Part shown: piece after piece, positions 63,120 through 64,000 of the stretch
Layout: each line of letters starts with the position of its first letter
How positions within the stretch are numbered: position 1 is the stretch's first letter
From: Tridacna crocea
Lineage: Eukaryota > Mollusca > Bivalvia > Cardiida > Cardiidae
NCBI GenBank assembly: GCA_943736015.1
Contig: OX031066.1
Span: 7,754,245 to 7,818,244 of the forward strand
DNA length: 64,000 bases
Direction of reading: 5' to 3'
Notes under the pieces: model-generated
The model's input: only the letters and a program-made list of their open reading frames with translations
The model's database searches: none
What the model was told of the DNA's origin: nothing
Translations under genes and position numbers: made by a program

Positions 63120-63321
63120 GTATGTTTTTGTTAACTTTGTATGATGTCATTCAAGTACAGGGTGCTGATCATGAGGTTAGCTCATTCACATCCAAAGCTC
63201 AGCAGACTTCCTTTGGAGAATTGCTGATAGTCATTGTGATATATTTTCATACCTGTCTTTGCTGATGATGGTTTAGACAATGTTTATGTGGAAAACATCT
63301 ATTGGCTAAAGAAGAGTATTC

Positions 63322-63551
63322 TTTACCTCATTACCGAACAACAAAATATTTGGTTTGTCCAAATTGATAGCATTAGCAGATGACAAAGTAAAAGTAACAG
63401 AAAATTTGAAATTAGTTTCATGAAGGGTAGAAAACATTGTGGGAAAAGGAGAAAATGCTGGTTACCAGCATTTTCTCCTTTTCCCACAATGTTTTCTAAG
63501 GGCTTCTCTCTCAGGGTCGTCAAAAGTAGGGATTGTGTGGTAACCGGTTAA
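63322..63551 (-). mobile_element. MITE subfamily A, full length
   Basis: 230 bp; tttacctcattaccgaac ... gtgtggtaaccggttaa; hairpin 63432-63489. Preceded by a fragment of the second SINE-like family (63190-63300). Confidence 0.92.
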
Positions 63552-64000
63552 AACAGTGAGAAAAGAAAATCCATATTAAGTTTTGCATGGATACACAGAC
63601 TGCCATGATATACATGTATCTGAAATAATTTTGATAGCAACTATAGCTGAACAGAAAGTGCAATGTGATTTTATTTTTCTATTTACGACAAACCCTCCAG
63701 TTTCACTATGCTATACACTGAGCACCTAAGAGAACCTGGTTTAACTTGAGCACTATCCCCCATGATAACACTAATAGCCTTCAGAAGTGTTGCCCATATG
63801 GCAACCGTTACTGATAATAAAAGGATATTCAATCCATTGTTGTGATTTTTGATCTACACAACCTTCTTTGCTGAAACATTCTAGACAAAACAAACCTTCA
63901 AATTGTAATTAGTTTCTTCTTTTTTTTTTTTTTTTTAAATGTCAGATGTGTTTACTTGGCACCTTGAGGGTGAAGTTCAGATAACCTTTCTCATCATCTT
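63552..64000. other. Intron after exon 45, no recognised element
   Basis: Unassigned sequence with an 18-T tract near 63920. Confidence 0.5.

Noticed and set aside
1..64000. A novel multi-gene biological system (defence island, gene cluster)
   Set aside because: Only one gene is present; the unusual content is mobile-element structure within its introns.

Overview
The window is animal nuclear DNA: AT-rich, non-operonic, with short exons joined by GT-AG (and two GC-AG) introns and a very high load of interspersed repeats. One gene runs through almost the whole window on the + strand. It is NBAS (neuroblastoma-amplified sequence, the metazoan Sec39-type subunit of the NRZ/Dsl1 ER tethering complex). 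I could place 45 consecutive internal coding exons (277 to 63119). Their phases join without a break into one reading frame of about 1,758 codons. By recollection of the human protein (about 2,371 residues) they match from near residue 435 to near residue 2180. The N-terminal beta-propeller exons lie upstream and the last ~190 codons downstream of the window. Exons are only about 8% of the sequence.

The repeats suggest a bivalve mollusc. They include arrays of ~156 bp and ~160 bp monomers of the kind common in bivalves, a tRNA-type SINE with a 'GGCGTTAAACCCCAAT' tail, and GC-rich hairpin elements. I lean to a heterodont, possibly Dreissena-like, but this is inference from memory and not demonstrated.

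Layout: the dominant intron component is a swarm of ~230 bp miniature inverted-repeat elements, more than 45 recognisable copies. They start TTAACCCWTT, end AAWGGGTTAA and have a near-perfect ~57 bp hairpin in the middle. I distinguish three subfamilies (A, B, C). Their CCC...GGG ends inside TTAA, plus one copy inserted exactly at a TTAA inside a SINE, point to piggyBac-type mobilisation. Other residents are: a 1,366 bp non-autonomous hAT element with a perfect 8 bp target duplication (22345-23710); tRNA-type SINEs with 11-13 bp target duplications (10430-10690, 50369-50637) and further copies; a second SINE-like family (38206-38486); three arrays of a ~160 bp monomer (27868-28915, 37330-38760, 40627-42212); one array of a ~156 bp monomer ending almost at a splice acceptor (4670-5914); several palindromic MITE families (21347, 33079, 32811, 56901, 15852, 36355); and minisatellites that abut splice sites.

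Notable gene-level events are a fresh 152 bp tandem duplication of the 3' end of the largest exon together with its donor site (39657-39960), two GC-AG introns, and a copy of the exon-22 acceptor region planted in a later intron. I see no RNA genes, no CRISPR and no second protein-coding gene.
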